This document shows, in pieces, positions 23,457 to 34,017 of a DNA stretch of 64,000 nt. Source of the stretch: Nageia nagi (lineage: Eukaryota > Pinophyta); NCBI GenBank assembly GCA_050084985.1, contig JBITNC010000001.1:156736001-156800000 (forward strand), written 5' to 3'. Within the stretch, counting starts at the first letter, position 1. Each line of letters starts with the position of its first letter. The notes beneath the pieces are model-generated. The model worked only from the letters and a program-made list of their open reading frames with translations, was not told the origin of the DNA and made no database searches. A program made the translations under genes and the position numbers.

Positions 23457-24421
23457 CTGCAAAAAGCATCCTCGGATTAGCTGATGACCGGTTAAACAAC
23501 TTCTATGCATTGATGACAATTACGAGCTTGTGATTCTAAACCAAGAGTTACAATTCTGGCATATCGGTTGTGATTCTAAACCAAGAGTTACAAATGATAA
23601 ATGTAAAGATTTAAGATCCAATAGCATTCATAACAAATTTTTCAATTGAAAAGAACACACAAATAAAATGAAATAATATATTGTCCAAAAGGTTTAAACC
23701 CGGTTAATAAACTGAAAAACATAGAACCATGTCAAACACTACATATAAGAAAGTTGTTAAATAATTTATCTGACATGCTACATCAAACTAAAGAAACTCA
23801 TTGAGAAAGAGTCAAGACACTTGACAAAATAAAGTGCTTCTCAATGCAAGAAAAAAGGTGGATGTTGCTGTTTTGTACTATGAAAAATCACTTCTGTGGG
23901 GATCCTTGAGCATGCACACTCTACTTTCAAAGCAGTTTTCCATGAGCTCTGACTACAAGTCCAAACATCGGTGTAGAATATTCAATAGAGCATGAACTGA
24001 CCTCAAATAAGATGGCCCATAAAACAAGTTGAAAAACTCAAATGTGATTTACAGGAAATTTCGAACTTTCATCCTTAAGAAGTAACATAAATACACATCA
24101 AACATGACTAGGAAAGACTCGGGGAATCAGACAGCTATTATGTTTCTTTATTTGCAAAAATAATCTTCTTAAATTCACCAGTACAATAAGTACAGAATTA
24201 AAAAAAAATCTCTGGCTATACAGCATTATACAGTCAGACAAAACATGGTGTGACCGTGGCCCACAAACAAGAACTACTAAGCATGCATTAATTATAATTA
24301 AGAAATGTCCGAATCTAAGATCAACAACATAACATCTCCAATCATAAGTGCAATTAATGTATACAAATGCAGCTAACAAGAGGGCAAAAAAAGGCATGTT
24401 AAACACCCCTATGTGTGGTTG
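23457..24421. other. No supported gene
   Basis: Mostly unique-looking AT-rich sequence. A 26 bp direct repeat beginning TTGTGATTCTAAACCAAGAG occurs at about 23529 and 23567. If 23246-23456 is an exon, this could be its intron. Confidence 0.35.
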
Positions 24422-24535
24422 TTAAAGGTAATCAAACAATGAAGGATCAGAGATGTGAATAACCAGACAGTTGCTCAGGTTAAACCACTCATCGGAGAGT
24501 TCATCATTCTGCTTCTTCGTATTTGTCTTAACCCC
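24422..24535 (-). other. Short coding-like block, unidentified
   Basis: The minus-strand frame reads VKTNTKKQNDELSDEWFNLS then NCLVIHISDPSLFDYL and a stop at 24422-24424. Its composition is protein-like, but there is no supporting splice pair and no recognised family. Confidence 0.25.
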
Positions 24536-25004
24536 ATGTTACAACAACTCTGGAGGAGTTAAATTAACTTCAGAATGTTTCTTCACCTCTGATCAACACT
24601 TTACTTGAAGATTGCCAAGGCCAAAGAAGGGTACTTGATACTACTCGACACTGATGGAACACCACCAACAGCATGCAGACATAGCAAGTGATTTAGATTG
24701 GTTTTACAACTTGTGCAAGGTGCCAGATGTATATTGAGATGGCCAGGAGATAGAGATCACCAGTGTGGGGCACTACGACTTATACAGCCTCTTTGAGTAG
24801 TGCTGCATGGAATACTCATGAGTAACCCTAATAATGGTTAACGAGGTGCTGTCCCAATGAATAATCATAATGCACAAATTTGCAACTTTCATTATCATTG
24901 TAATGGCCTTACACTATATCTGCATCTAAATTCGTTTAATGTACCTAATTTTGAGAGATCTTGTAAACGGGATAACTTTTGCCACAAGCCATGGATAGCC
25001 AATT

Positions 25005-25088
25005 TGTCTCCTGGAATGGATAGAGCATCTTGTGCCATTCGTTTTGACAGGTTATGCGATATGGTTTCATCAGGAAATGATACAAATA
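25005..25088 (+). repeat. Fragment related to the family C LTR
   Basis: AATGGATAGAGCATCTTGTG and the following 60 bases align by eye with 57658-57735 inside the solo family C LTR (AATGGATAGAGCATCTCGTG, then TTTTGA-GGTTAC-GA-ATG-TTT-ATCA-GAAATGA). The small plus-strand frame here is therefore LTR sequence, not a gene. Confidence 0.55.
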
Positions 25089-25094
25089 TGAAAT

Positions 25095-25370
25095 AAATCA
25101 TGACAGCAGCAATGATAAATGGTAAACCATAACAGCAACAATCATAATAAGTTTGTATTACAGCAGCAATCATTGTCCATAACAGCTGCAAGCATCTATA
25201 ATTATAAATTTATAACATTATAAATGTATATTCAATCCACTTAAACCATAAGTCCAAAACAATACTGTATAACAGCAGTACTGAGTAAGTTAAAGCTTAA
25301 TAAATATTAAAAAACCATAACAGCAGTAAGTTAATAAAGCATAACAGCAGCATTAATAACTAAATAGTAA
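25095..25370. repeat. Region of scattered AACAGCAG motifs
   Basis: The motif (T)AACAGCAG, or ACAGCAGC, recurs at least six times at irregular spacing (about 25100, 25131, 25160, 25269, 25319, 25341). It looks like a degenerated simple repeat. No gene seen. Confidence 0.5.
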
Positions 25371-25462
25371 CTACTAAATACTGTCTTCAGTCCAATGCAT
25401 CATGTGGAAACTGGAAATAGAAGTGTGTCACTGCCTCCATAATCAGGTGTTGAACTATCATC

Positions 25463-25636
25463 TTATTCACTGCTATCAAAATGAAGATTTGGATCATCTA
25501 CAGCCACTCCAACCAAACTCAATGGCTCCTCATCTTCGTCAATTTGGTTGGCATCCTCAGGATTGACATCCCACATTGAAGCTGGAGATTCTTTATATTG
25601 TAGTTTGACTCTTTCTTGAAGGCGAAGGTGTTGTGC
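25463..25636 (-). pseudogene. Acidic C-terminal tail, possibly of a hAT-like protein
   Basis: A minus-strand frame of 57 codons ends in TAA: LRLQERVKLQYKESPASMWD, then VNPEDANQIDEDEEPLSLVG, ending NLHFDSSE. A basic LRLQERVKLQ followed by an acidic tail resembles what follows the dimerisation domain in some plant hAT transposases. The dimerisation domain itself is not present, and a TGA lies just upstream. It shows no resemblance to the tail of the hAT transposase at 40.6 kb. The assignment is weak. Confidence 0.35.
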
Positions 25637-25974
25637 TCAAACACAACACGCCCCAAAATATGCAATTTTACGGATCCAACTTTTTGCTAAAATCATGGCC
25701 ACTAGAGTCACAGCTTCATTCATCTTACTGCAATCACTCGTTACCCCATCATGAGCTAATATTGTATATCCTTCCCAGTCATAGTCACAGTGAGCTCAAG
25801 AGTAAATATGTCTAAGTTTGATTAAATATGGTATATAGGAAAGAGTATAGGGGTAGCCCAAGTCTAGAGAACAAGGAAAGATGGAGGGTATGAACTCGAA
25901 ATTGACAATATTTGGCTAAGTGTATGACTTTGTCACAGGTGCTCCAAGTAGAAACACCCCAAGTTGAGGCGCAA

Positions 25975-26900
25975 TTATAAAAAGACACAATCTTGACTTT
26001 CCTAGAAGTGTGCCCAGCTTGAGGCAACCTCGAGACCAGGCAAAGATGAAAAATGACGAAGTGTTGGCCTTAAGAGATGTAAAATTCAGCTTGAAAATAG
26101 ACAAGGAGGCTAGCACATAATAAAAAAAGTCATAATCATGACTTTTGAAAGCATGCACCTGGCCAAGAGTAGCCTCAGTGTGGAGTGAAGAAGGTCAAGA
26201 TGCAAAATTGCAGCCTCCGTAAGAGATCTTCAATCAAGTCAAGGGCTAAAGGGTTGAGATCATAATTTCAAAAGTGATAATTATGACTTTTGAAGCTTGC
26301 AGCTAAGATAGAGAGACATGAAGACCAAGCACATGACAGAAAAAGATCAGATAATGACTTTTAGGAGCTTGCGTTTGGCTTGGTTGAGGTTCCAGATGAC
26401 TTTAAAGTGGAAATTTGGCTAAGTGTTGTCTCCAGAGTATCCATATCAACTTGAGATGGCATGAGAAAGACATAAGGGGGAGGGCACATGATTAAAAAAT
26501 GTCATAATTATGACTTCCTAAAGTATGCGCCTAGATCAAGGACACCTATAAGCCTAGAGCATGGAGAAAAAAGACATAATCATTACTTTTCAAAGCATGT
26601 GCTTGGCTTAAGGGACCTTCTAGGTGAGTTTGGCATGAAAATTTGACTAAGGCATAAGGGAAAGAGCATCAAAAACAGCCTGAAGTCACACTTGAAGGAA
26701 AGCGCATGACAAAAAAGTCATAAATATGACATTCTGGGACGTGTGCTCAAGGCAAGAGAGCTCTAGGTTCAATTTTAAGGTGAAAGAATGACTAAGACTG
26801 GGACCTAGAAGCATTAAAGGCCACTCAAAGTTACACAAAGAGACCAACGCATGAGTAAAAAGGACAAAACTATGAATTTTTGGAGCATGAGCCCAGCCAA
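25975..26900 (+). repeat. Degenerate minisatellite with palindromic core
   Basis: At least eight copies of a core close to AAGTCATAATTATGACTT, itself a perfect palindrome, each followed by an A/G-rich GCATGCGCCTGGC-like segment. Copies lie at about 25980, 26125, 26266, 26340, 26497, 26569, 26713 and 26854, so spacing is 70-160 bp. Two further copies lie at about 30109 and 30174 in the second D copy. Confidence 0.7.
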
Positions 26901-27239
26901 GGAAGCCGCCTAGAAGGGTTTAAAGTAAAATTTTGACTAAGTATAGGCCTCAAAAGCATCAAAGTAAGCAAGAGCTATCTATTGTGCCTTGAGATTGGCT
27001 TTAGGCAACGGATAGTCAATTCTGGACAATGTAAAGATAATATCAGGGAGCGATTCACGAAGATTACTTGTCAAAGATCCTGAAGAGTATCAGAGCATCC
27101 AGTCACCAATTTTACAGCCAAGGCGCCAATTAGGATAAATGGAGATGGGAGTCGTTTTTCAAAGTTTGCCAAAGTTGAAATCAAAATACACAAGCCAAAA
27201 GAGAACCCCGTTTCAAACAAGTTTATGGTTGGAATTTTT

Positions 27240-28480
27240 GGGATTTGATCAAGTTTGCTCTTTGGAGAGCTAGGCGCAGGTTTGCCCCCCTTTGGAATTA
27301 TCAAAGCAAGAAAAGTGGCACCTAGGTTGAGAAATCCTTCATTTTGACAAAAAATTGGAAATAATTTTGAAAGAATGAGAGGGTGGAGGGTGCAAAATTA
27401 TACAAGTTTGCACTTTACACTAACCCTTTTGGACCAAGAAATCACCCCGCAAGGCTAGGCACGAGATTCCACCCCTTTGGCACTTCAAAGCCCTCAAAAT
27501 TGGCGCCTAGCATGCTTGTGTCCCAAAATGATGAAATTTCAACATGGTCAAATGCAAAAACAAAAACAAAAACATGGGTTTGGTGTGGAATCAAAATTCA
27601 TACAACTTTGGGCTTGGAAGTTCCAAATTTGATCAAATTTTACCCCTCTTGGATCTAGGCACAGTTTCTCACCCTTTGGTGATCTCAAAGCCTCAAAAAT
27701 AGCGCCTAAGGAAGGCATGGGTCCATTTCTCACAAAATTTTCAAAATTTGCACAAAAGCATGAGGTTATTGCACTTCAAATTCCACACCCATTGGCTAAA
27801 GAATTTCAAAAATTGATTAAATATGATGCTATTTGGAGGTAGGCGCCATTTCTCACCCCTTTGACACCTCAAACACCCCAAAATTGGCGCCTAGCATCCT
27901 TGTAGTCTAAAAAGGTGAAATTTTTAAATGATCAAATGGAGGAGTAAAAAAATGGGTACATGAAGGAGACGATTCTAAGCAACAATAGGTCTACAACTTT
28001 TTTATTTTGACCAAGTTTGAGCACTCCAAGAGCCAAGTGCGAATTTTCATGGCTTTGACACATCAAACATCTCATTTTGGTGCCTACCTCAAGATGGCAA
28101 GTTGAATTTTCAAGAAAAACAAGTTTTGAACACATGAATGCATGAAAGGAGTGATTCCAAGCAACATTAGATCATCAAATTTTTGATTCTAGACATGTTT
28201 GGGCACCCAAAATCCTAGGCGTCGATTCCAATGTGTTTGGCACATCAAAGCACCCAATTTTGGCACCTAACCAGCAAGCATGACGTTGAATTGTGACGAA
28301 ATTGAAATTTTGATAATATGGGGGCATGAATGGAGTTATTCTAAGCACTTTTAGGTTTTTGCAATTTTTGATTTTGAGCAAGTTTAAGGACTCGTATTCC
28401 TAGGCACACATTCTCATGAAATTGGCACCTAGCATGAGCATATGTCATTTTTTGACAAAAATTGAAAATTTTGCTCTAAG
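27240..28480 (+). repeat. Tandem array, unit about 187 bp, about seven units
   Basis: The landmark (C)TAGGCGC or TAGGCAC recurs at about 27271, 27457, 27655, 27840, 28025, 28213 and 28402, i.e. every 185-198 bp. Each is followed 60-80 bp later by a second landmark (AATTGGCGCCTAGCAT and variants). Units are strongly diverged. The same array occurs in reverse orientation at 63.3-64.0 kb. Confidence 0.8.
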
Positions 28481-29139
28481 GCATAGGAGCGCACCCCAAA
28501 TTCTACATCAAATGGCTAAAGGATCTTGAAGAATCACAATTTTTTGCACATAAGAAGGCTAGGCATAGGAATGGAGTGGTTTGGTGACATCAAACTCACT
28601 GAAGCATGCAAAATGACACTACGAAGCATGCAAAATGCACCAAAGGCAAATTTGAGCACCATATTTTGTCACTAGAGCCAATTTTTCCCAAAAATGCACA
28701 AAACCCCAAATTTTGAGCCCAAGCGAAAAAAACTTCCAAATCGATCTTAAAAACCTCCAAGATCCATCTCCCATCCATCCATGGCCATATAAGATCCATT
28801 TGGGCACTTTTTAACTTTTTTTTATAAATTCCAACCCCCCCATCATTTTCCAAAATTTCAGAAAATCCTTACCAAATGCTCAAAAACTTGCCAAGATCAC
28901 TCAAATCAATGGTGGAATCCACATTTCAAAGAAAAGGGTACTCAAACATGGTGTAGGATATCCAAAATTGGCTCAAGATCCTTTGTAAAAGGATCAATTT
29001 TCATGTATATACACTAGAAGTAGTTGAAAGGATGAATGATATCTCCTACCACCTCAAATGTAATTTCATAATTTCGTTTGCATTTCAATTTCATTAGGTT
29101 AAAATTAGGGCAACATCCAAAAGTGAGCTCCAAAAAGTC

Positions 29140-29147
29140 TATAAATA
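29140..29147 (+). promoter_or_regulatory. TATA box of LTR D copy 1
   Basis: TATAAATA in AGTCTATAAATAAGACA. The equivalent position in the other copies also holds TATA-like sequence (30629 plus, 62566 minus). Confidence 0.65.
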
Positions 29148-30077
29148 AGACATAGGGCGGTCTCATTTTACTCAAAATGTTCAAGTCCAAAAAAAAGGCC
29201 AATTTTCATGAAAATTGAAATTTTTTGTAATTGAGGAGCAACTTGATGTACATGTGCATAACTCTTTTATGAGCATAATAAAAGTGGCTAAAAATTTATT
29301 CAAAGTGTGTTTTCATCTATTAGAGTTGTGTATTGACCCTTTGAGAGTAATTTTTGTAATTCAAGTATTTTCATGCCTTCTCTTTCAAAACTGGAGTTTT
29401 AGGAGAGTTTGTTGGAAACTTTTCAAAAATGTTTGCATTGTTGTTAATCCATTGGTTGCATGTTAAATGTTTTGTATTCTGAATTGACTTTTCTCTAAAG
29501 ACATCTTCCTAGACCTCTTGTTCAAAACCTTCCACCCTCACTCACACTCAGCCCATTTGATTGCATCAATCCTGCTTGCAAAGTACCGATAGTCAACTCT
29601 ACTCTTTGGTCATCTTTGGAATGATTGGACAACGGTCATTCATTTCAAAGACTTGATTGAATTGAACAAGATCTCTTAACCAATTCAAGAGAAAGAAAAT
29701 TTAGACAATGCTGCATTGTGACTGCCTATTTGAAATCTAGCCAACATTTTGCCTCATTCTCACTTTTCTTTTCTTTACTTTTTCATTTTCTTTAAAACTC
29801 AACAACTTTCGAACTATTGCACAATAAACACCTCGATCCCTATAAAAAAACGTGTGTTAACAGTTACTACCTCTACTACACCACTCAGTTGATTCCCAAA
29901 CAAGACCTACACAATTTAAGCTCGTATTAACGACAAGAGCTTATGATAGAAACCTTGGGGTATCAGTCCTTACAAGAAGAGTTCAGTAATGCGTTCTCAC
30001 ATAAATGTTGGGTTGCTTTCCCATCTTGATCATCTCACAGTGATCACCAAGTAAGAGGAAAGATTTTCCCTTCAACA

Positions 30078-31486
30078 CTACCCAGAGAGAGAAGTGCATC
30101 ACTTCAAAAGACAAGATTATAACTTTCTCACAGATGCGCTCAAGCTAGGAAGAAGCTCAGTCTAGGCGCATGATGGAAAAGGACAAGATTGTGACTTTTT
30201 GAGGCATGCACCTTGCTCCAAATTTCGAAGACAGAGTGTCCCAGACTGTCCTAGTGATGCATACAAGTTACTAGATTATCCTTGCAAGTGCCAGAAGGTG
30301 AAGTGTTCAAGTCAAGTGTTGCAAACGCGAAGGAGATGGATTGATATTTCATGAGTACTAGTAAGATGGAGGCGTTGTGTTGGAGATGCAACAATTTTTA
30401 TTTTATTTTATTTTGTATAATTTCATTTCAATTTGGATCTCAAAACATTACTCATTTTGATTCAACCTTATGATGGATGAGGATTTGCTCCCACAAGTGT
30501 TGGACTTAATCTTGTAATGACACTTTGCATCGTTTCATTGGACCACTATTAATTAGGGTTAATTTAGATAAATTTCATTTGTATTTACATTAAGGTTAGG
30601 GCAACACTTAGGGTTGCCACTCAAAACTATTTATAGCTCTTGAGGGCTCATTTTGTAGGAGGATGATCATTTGCTCAAGAGGAGTTGTTATGAAATTTGC
30701 TAAAACTTTAATGCTCTCTTGTATGTGAATGTGATGCATGACTTAAACAAATCAAGACTTGTTGCCACTTGATAGGATTGTGAGTTGAGTATTTATGCTT
30801 GGTGTTTACTTATAGTAATTACAAGACTTTTGGGCATTTCTCGCAAGTGTATGCTTGTTAGAAAGATGAATGAGTATTTGAAATTGTGTAGTTGCTAATT
30901 GATGAAGATTACTCAATCTTTCGCATGAAGATGAATGAATATTGTTGAAATTCATGTTATGTCATTTGGTTTGATGTGCTACTCACGTTGTTATTCCTTT
31001 GAATCACTGTTATAGGCTCCTACTTATTTACAATTTTGACTTAGTCATTGTAGAAAGGTGGGATAAGTGAGTATCGCACTTCATAATAAACTTGGTAGGA
31101 AGTTGATCAAACCCCTGGTTCATTGGTGGACTTGTCCTTGAATGTACCCCTCTCGTGTGCCATCATCCCCATTTTACATTTTCCTTTGCCTTTCTTTTGT
31201 TATTTTTACTTTCTTTGCCATCAAAAGCCTATACTTTCAATTGGTGCAAGACAACTCCAATGCCCATAATAAACATGGTTAATAGTTGCTATCTCTACCC
31301 TCCCACTGAATATTCCAAGTATAGCTATTGTCATAGTCGCTTAAGACACCTTATGATGCTAGAAACCTTGAGGTAACCAGTCCTTTCAAGCGGGGGTTAG
31401 TAATGCAACCTCACTCACATGTTGGATGTCTTTCTCAAATTATCACCTAGGTGGTCTTCGTAAGAGGAAAGAAAAACACCCCAACA
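30078..31486 (+). repeat. LTR D copy 2, 5' truncated
   Basis: A direct repeat of the right-hand part of copy 1. It has minisatellite cores at about 30109 and 30174, a TATA region at 30629, the AAACCTTGAGGTAACCAGTCC block at 31361-31382, and the end CCCCAACA at 31486. The 187 bp array is absent, so this copy lacks most of its upstream half. A primer-site-like sequence follows, so it serves as the 5' LTR of the element continued at 46.3 kb. Confidence 0.65.
30629..30636 (+). promoter_or_regulatory. TATA-like site of LTR D copy 2
   Basis: ACTATTTATAGCTC at the position equivalent to 29140 in copy 1, flanked by the shared GGTTAGGGCAACAC block about 40 bp upstream. Confidence 0.4.
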
Positions 31487-31490
31487 TAAT

Positions 31491-31509
31491 TGACGCTAGA
31501 AGGAGGACC
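31491..31509 (+). other. Possible primer-binding site after LTR D copy 2
   Basis: TGACGCTAGAAGGAGGACC begins 4 nt after the LTR end CCAACA. It is close to the TGGCGCTAGAAGGAGG-type sites I associate with some plant Ty3/gypsy elements. The matching tRNA was not verified. Confidence 0.45.
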
Positions 31510-31545
31510 TTGAATTGTCTTACACCCATTGTTAATTAGGCTTTC

Positions 31546-32649
31546 TGTAAGGATCCAAACACAAACTCAAGTGCAATTAAGAAAATTCAACTCAACAAGA
31601 GCCCACGTCTGGCCTAGAAGGACATCAACAAGCATACAATGAAAATATTAGGGTTAGGGCATTAATTACCAACTTCCACAATACAACAATGCCAACATCT
31701 GGCTTACACATGCAAGAATAGATGATCAAACCACAATGTTGCAATAATGGAAAATAACACAATATAACATGAGATCCAAATGCCCAACCGCTGTATAGAA
31801 GATATGAATGTCACAACAATACAATACCGAGCTCCCAGAGCTAGACGTTGGCCTCCAAGGAGCCAACAAGGGCAAATCGTGTATCCTTAATGCTAGACAA
31901 ACAAGTAGAACCATGGGACAGCCTCACTACCTTAGAACCTGAATCCTCTCCACCGAAGGAGCCCTCCTCTGATCTTGGCAACCAACTGAATGGTAGAATC
32001 TCAACCTCGAAAAACCATTGGATGGGCAAGGGTGCTACACCAATGCTATAGATAATCATGTTCCCTCAACCTAATAGCCCTCCTAGATGTTGCACCTAAG
32101 GGATTGCTTAGCACTTCTATGACTTGTGCCCATAGGACGGTATCAAGAGATAATAGTATAATCAGGTATATCCAACAATGAGGCTCCAATGCCTCCTTAT
32201 ACACTCAACTTTGTCTAGATCTTACCTAGGAGTCATCACCCAACTCCTTAATCCCAACGTTAGCCTCCTAGGGGCCCAGAATGCCTAACGTGGGTGCCTA
32301 GGGGTCAAGCATGCCAACGTGGGGACCTGGAGTGCCATAAATGCCAACTTGGGGGTCTAGGAGTCTCCCCAAGGCTGGTGCATGTATATAAGAGCTTATC
32401 CATCCACTTGAGTGTAAAAAAAACCTTGGGATTCCCACAATCAAGATCAGGATCTCCAAGTATAATAAAACACCTAATTAATGTTTGAGAGGGAGACGTC
32501 CCACTTGAGGTTCACAATGGGGTCCATTGACCCATTAAGTCTTCTATCCCAAGTTATAATGTGAAAGTACAATGCAATAATAAAATATATTACAAGAGGA
32601 ATCCGTTGAATTCCACAATTAATTACAATCATCCAAGGGGGACGTCACA
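31546..32649 (-). repeat. 3' LTR (family A) of E3, 1104 bp
   Basis: Plus-strand termini are TGTAAGGATCCAAACAC and GGGGGACGTCACA, matching 45056-46317. It lacks the two extra 80 bp units and a short stretch near 31640 present in the partner. Confidence 0.9.
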
Positions 32650-32665
32650 AAGCCTCCCCTCTCGA
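32650..32665 (-). other. Polypurine tract of E3
   Basis: The minus strand reads GAGAGGGGAGGCTT directly before the LTR start TGTGACGTC. Confidence 0.7.
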
Positions 32666-33256
32666 ATTGCTTAACCTCAAGCAATAATGGAATACTGCAG
32701 CATATTGTCTTCCAAGAGTCCTTTACTCTTGATGGCCGTGGTTTGCCATGGTGGAATGCAGCTTCAATATACTCTATCTAGGATGGCAGCGTGATGCAGA
32801 TTGCTGAAGCCTCATATCCATACATCAATGTAACATGCAAACACTTGGGTTTGCTGTAACTGTCACTCCTCATTAGCTGCTCCATGGTTGTCCTCAATAC
32901 ACATGGGGTTATATGTGTACCTCCGTAGGGATGTACCTACAAAAACCTCTAGTAAATCACATGTAAGTTTAAACAAGCGAAGCCCTTGCTCCATAGATAA
33001 GGCCGAAACTCCTCCAAGCTCAAAGTGGGGTTCCAAACCCTCGCATCACTCCATGAGAGGCCCCAAACTCCTCCACCTACCAACGTGGAGTACCAGGAAG
33101 CTAGTTGACTCAACATCATGAATGCAGACCTTCCCAGGTCCAATGTGGGGTAATAGAGCTCACCTAGGCTCAACATGCCACTCCCTAGCTCAACAATGCT
33201 CCATGAGAGGAATAAAACCTCCCTTATGCCCAACGTTGAGTGACCATCCTCTTTGA
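32666..33256 (-). other. E3 3' internal non-coding region
   Basis: CAACGT-rich sequence with diverged copies of the minisatellite that follows. No reading frame is supported. Confidence 0.5.
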
Positions 33257-33456
33257 GGCTCAATGTGGGATGCCTAGCCTCTCCAAGGTTCAATGTGAGG
33301 TGCCCAACCTCTCTGAGGCTCAACATGGGGTACCTAGCCTATCCATGCCTTAATGTGAGGTGGCCAACCTCTCTGAGGCTCAACGTGGGGTACCTAGCCT
33401 CTCATAGGCTCAACATGAGATATCTTGCCTCCCTAAGGCCCAACGTGCAGTGTAGA
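33257..33456 (-). repeat. 30 bp minisatellite in E3, six full units plus part
   Basis: Units start at 33257, 33287, 33317, 33347, 33377, 33407 and 33437, each like GGCTCAACGTGGGGTACCTA plus GCCTCTCTGA. Adjacent units alternate in sequence, giving a 60 bp higher-order dimer. Because 30 is divisible by three, both strands stay open, which creates repetitive frames that are not genes. Confidence 0.9.
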
Positions 33457-33689
33457 AGGTATTCTAATCCCAACATAGCCCCTCCAAGCTCTCTAGAATG
33501 CAATGTAGGGTATGGTAGCTTCCTGATGCTCCTCTTCTCCTATTAGACTCCTTCCTCATCAAACGTGGACCCATCTTCTGCTTCCTCCTTATCCTGGCAC
33601 CACTCAATTACCTCTAGACGCTTATTGTCCACCTGTGGACAATCATCTCAAATCCCCTATAGTGTATGGGTCTTCCCATCGATCTCGAA

Positions 33690-34015
33690 ACTCATAGTGA
33701 GTTTTTGATAATTGGTGTGAATGTCACCCAAATAATGAGAGAATGTCCCTTCAAAGGATAGACATAGAAGTTCTCCCTCAACATGCAACTCTGCAACCTT
33801 ACTCCAAACCTCTCAACGATGTGGTCCACAAGTGTGAATTTTCCGTTGGCATCGAAAACTCTAAATCCTTCAAACCCTTTGGCCTTCAGATTCTTCTTTC
33901 CACAAAGCCTGCATCGATGAAGTTATGGGATGCTCCTGGATCAATCAAGACCATCACATCTTGTCCACCTGCTTGCCCCACAACCTTCAATGTGAGGTAC
34001 TTCTTCATCCTGTGT
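33690..34015 (-). pseudogene. E3 retropepsin-like domain
   Basis: The minus strand reads LKVVGQAGGQDVMVLIDPGA then SHNFIDAGF, the region around the flap and active site of a Ty3/gypsy protease, followed by frameshifted sequence. The active-site triplet is Asp-Pro-Gly where retropepsins normally have Asp-Ser/Thr-Gly. Element E4 has Asp-Pro-Arg at the same place. The domain follows gag after a stop (TAG at about 34020), which may have been a readthrough or frame-change point or simply decay. No pol follows. Confidence 0.75.
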
Positions 34016-34017
34016 AG

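Larger units (their letters stand above)
25950..30077 (+). mobile_element. Very long LTR, family D copy 1 (left end unresolved)
   Basis: Several parts recur elsewhere. The 185-187 bp array and the TATA region match 61.5-64 kb in reverse orientation. The downstream 1 kb matches 30.6-31.49 kb directly (AAACCTTGGGGTATCAGTCC versus AAACCTTGAGGTAACCAGTCC with 1413 bp offset). The right end is TTCAACA at 30077, equivalent to CCAACA at 31486. The order is a palindromic minisatellite (25.97-26.9 kb), the array (27.2-28.5 kb), the TATA box (29140), then about 0.9 kb of transcribed-type sequence. The start is unknown, so the length of about 4.1 kb is an upper estimate. Confidence 0.6.

Noticed and set aside
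24857-25096. 79-codon plus-strand frame
   Set aside because: Much of it aligns with non-coding family C LTR sequence at 57.66 kb.
25975-28480. CRISPR-like array
   Set aside because: Units are diverged and spacers are not unique sequences of constant length. The setting is a plant nuclear LTR, so this is minisatellite and satellite-type repetition.
33253-33546. Repetitive open frames on both strands (10-residue repeats)
   Set aside because: They are produced by the 30 bp minisatellite, whose period is divisible by three. There is no start context and the position is the non-coding 3' part of E3.
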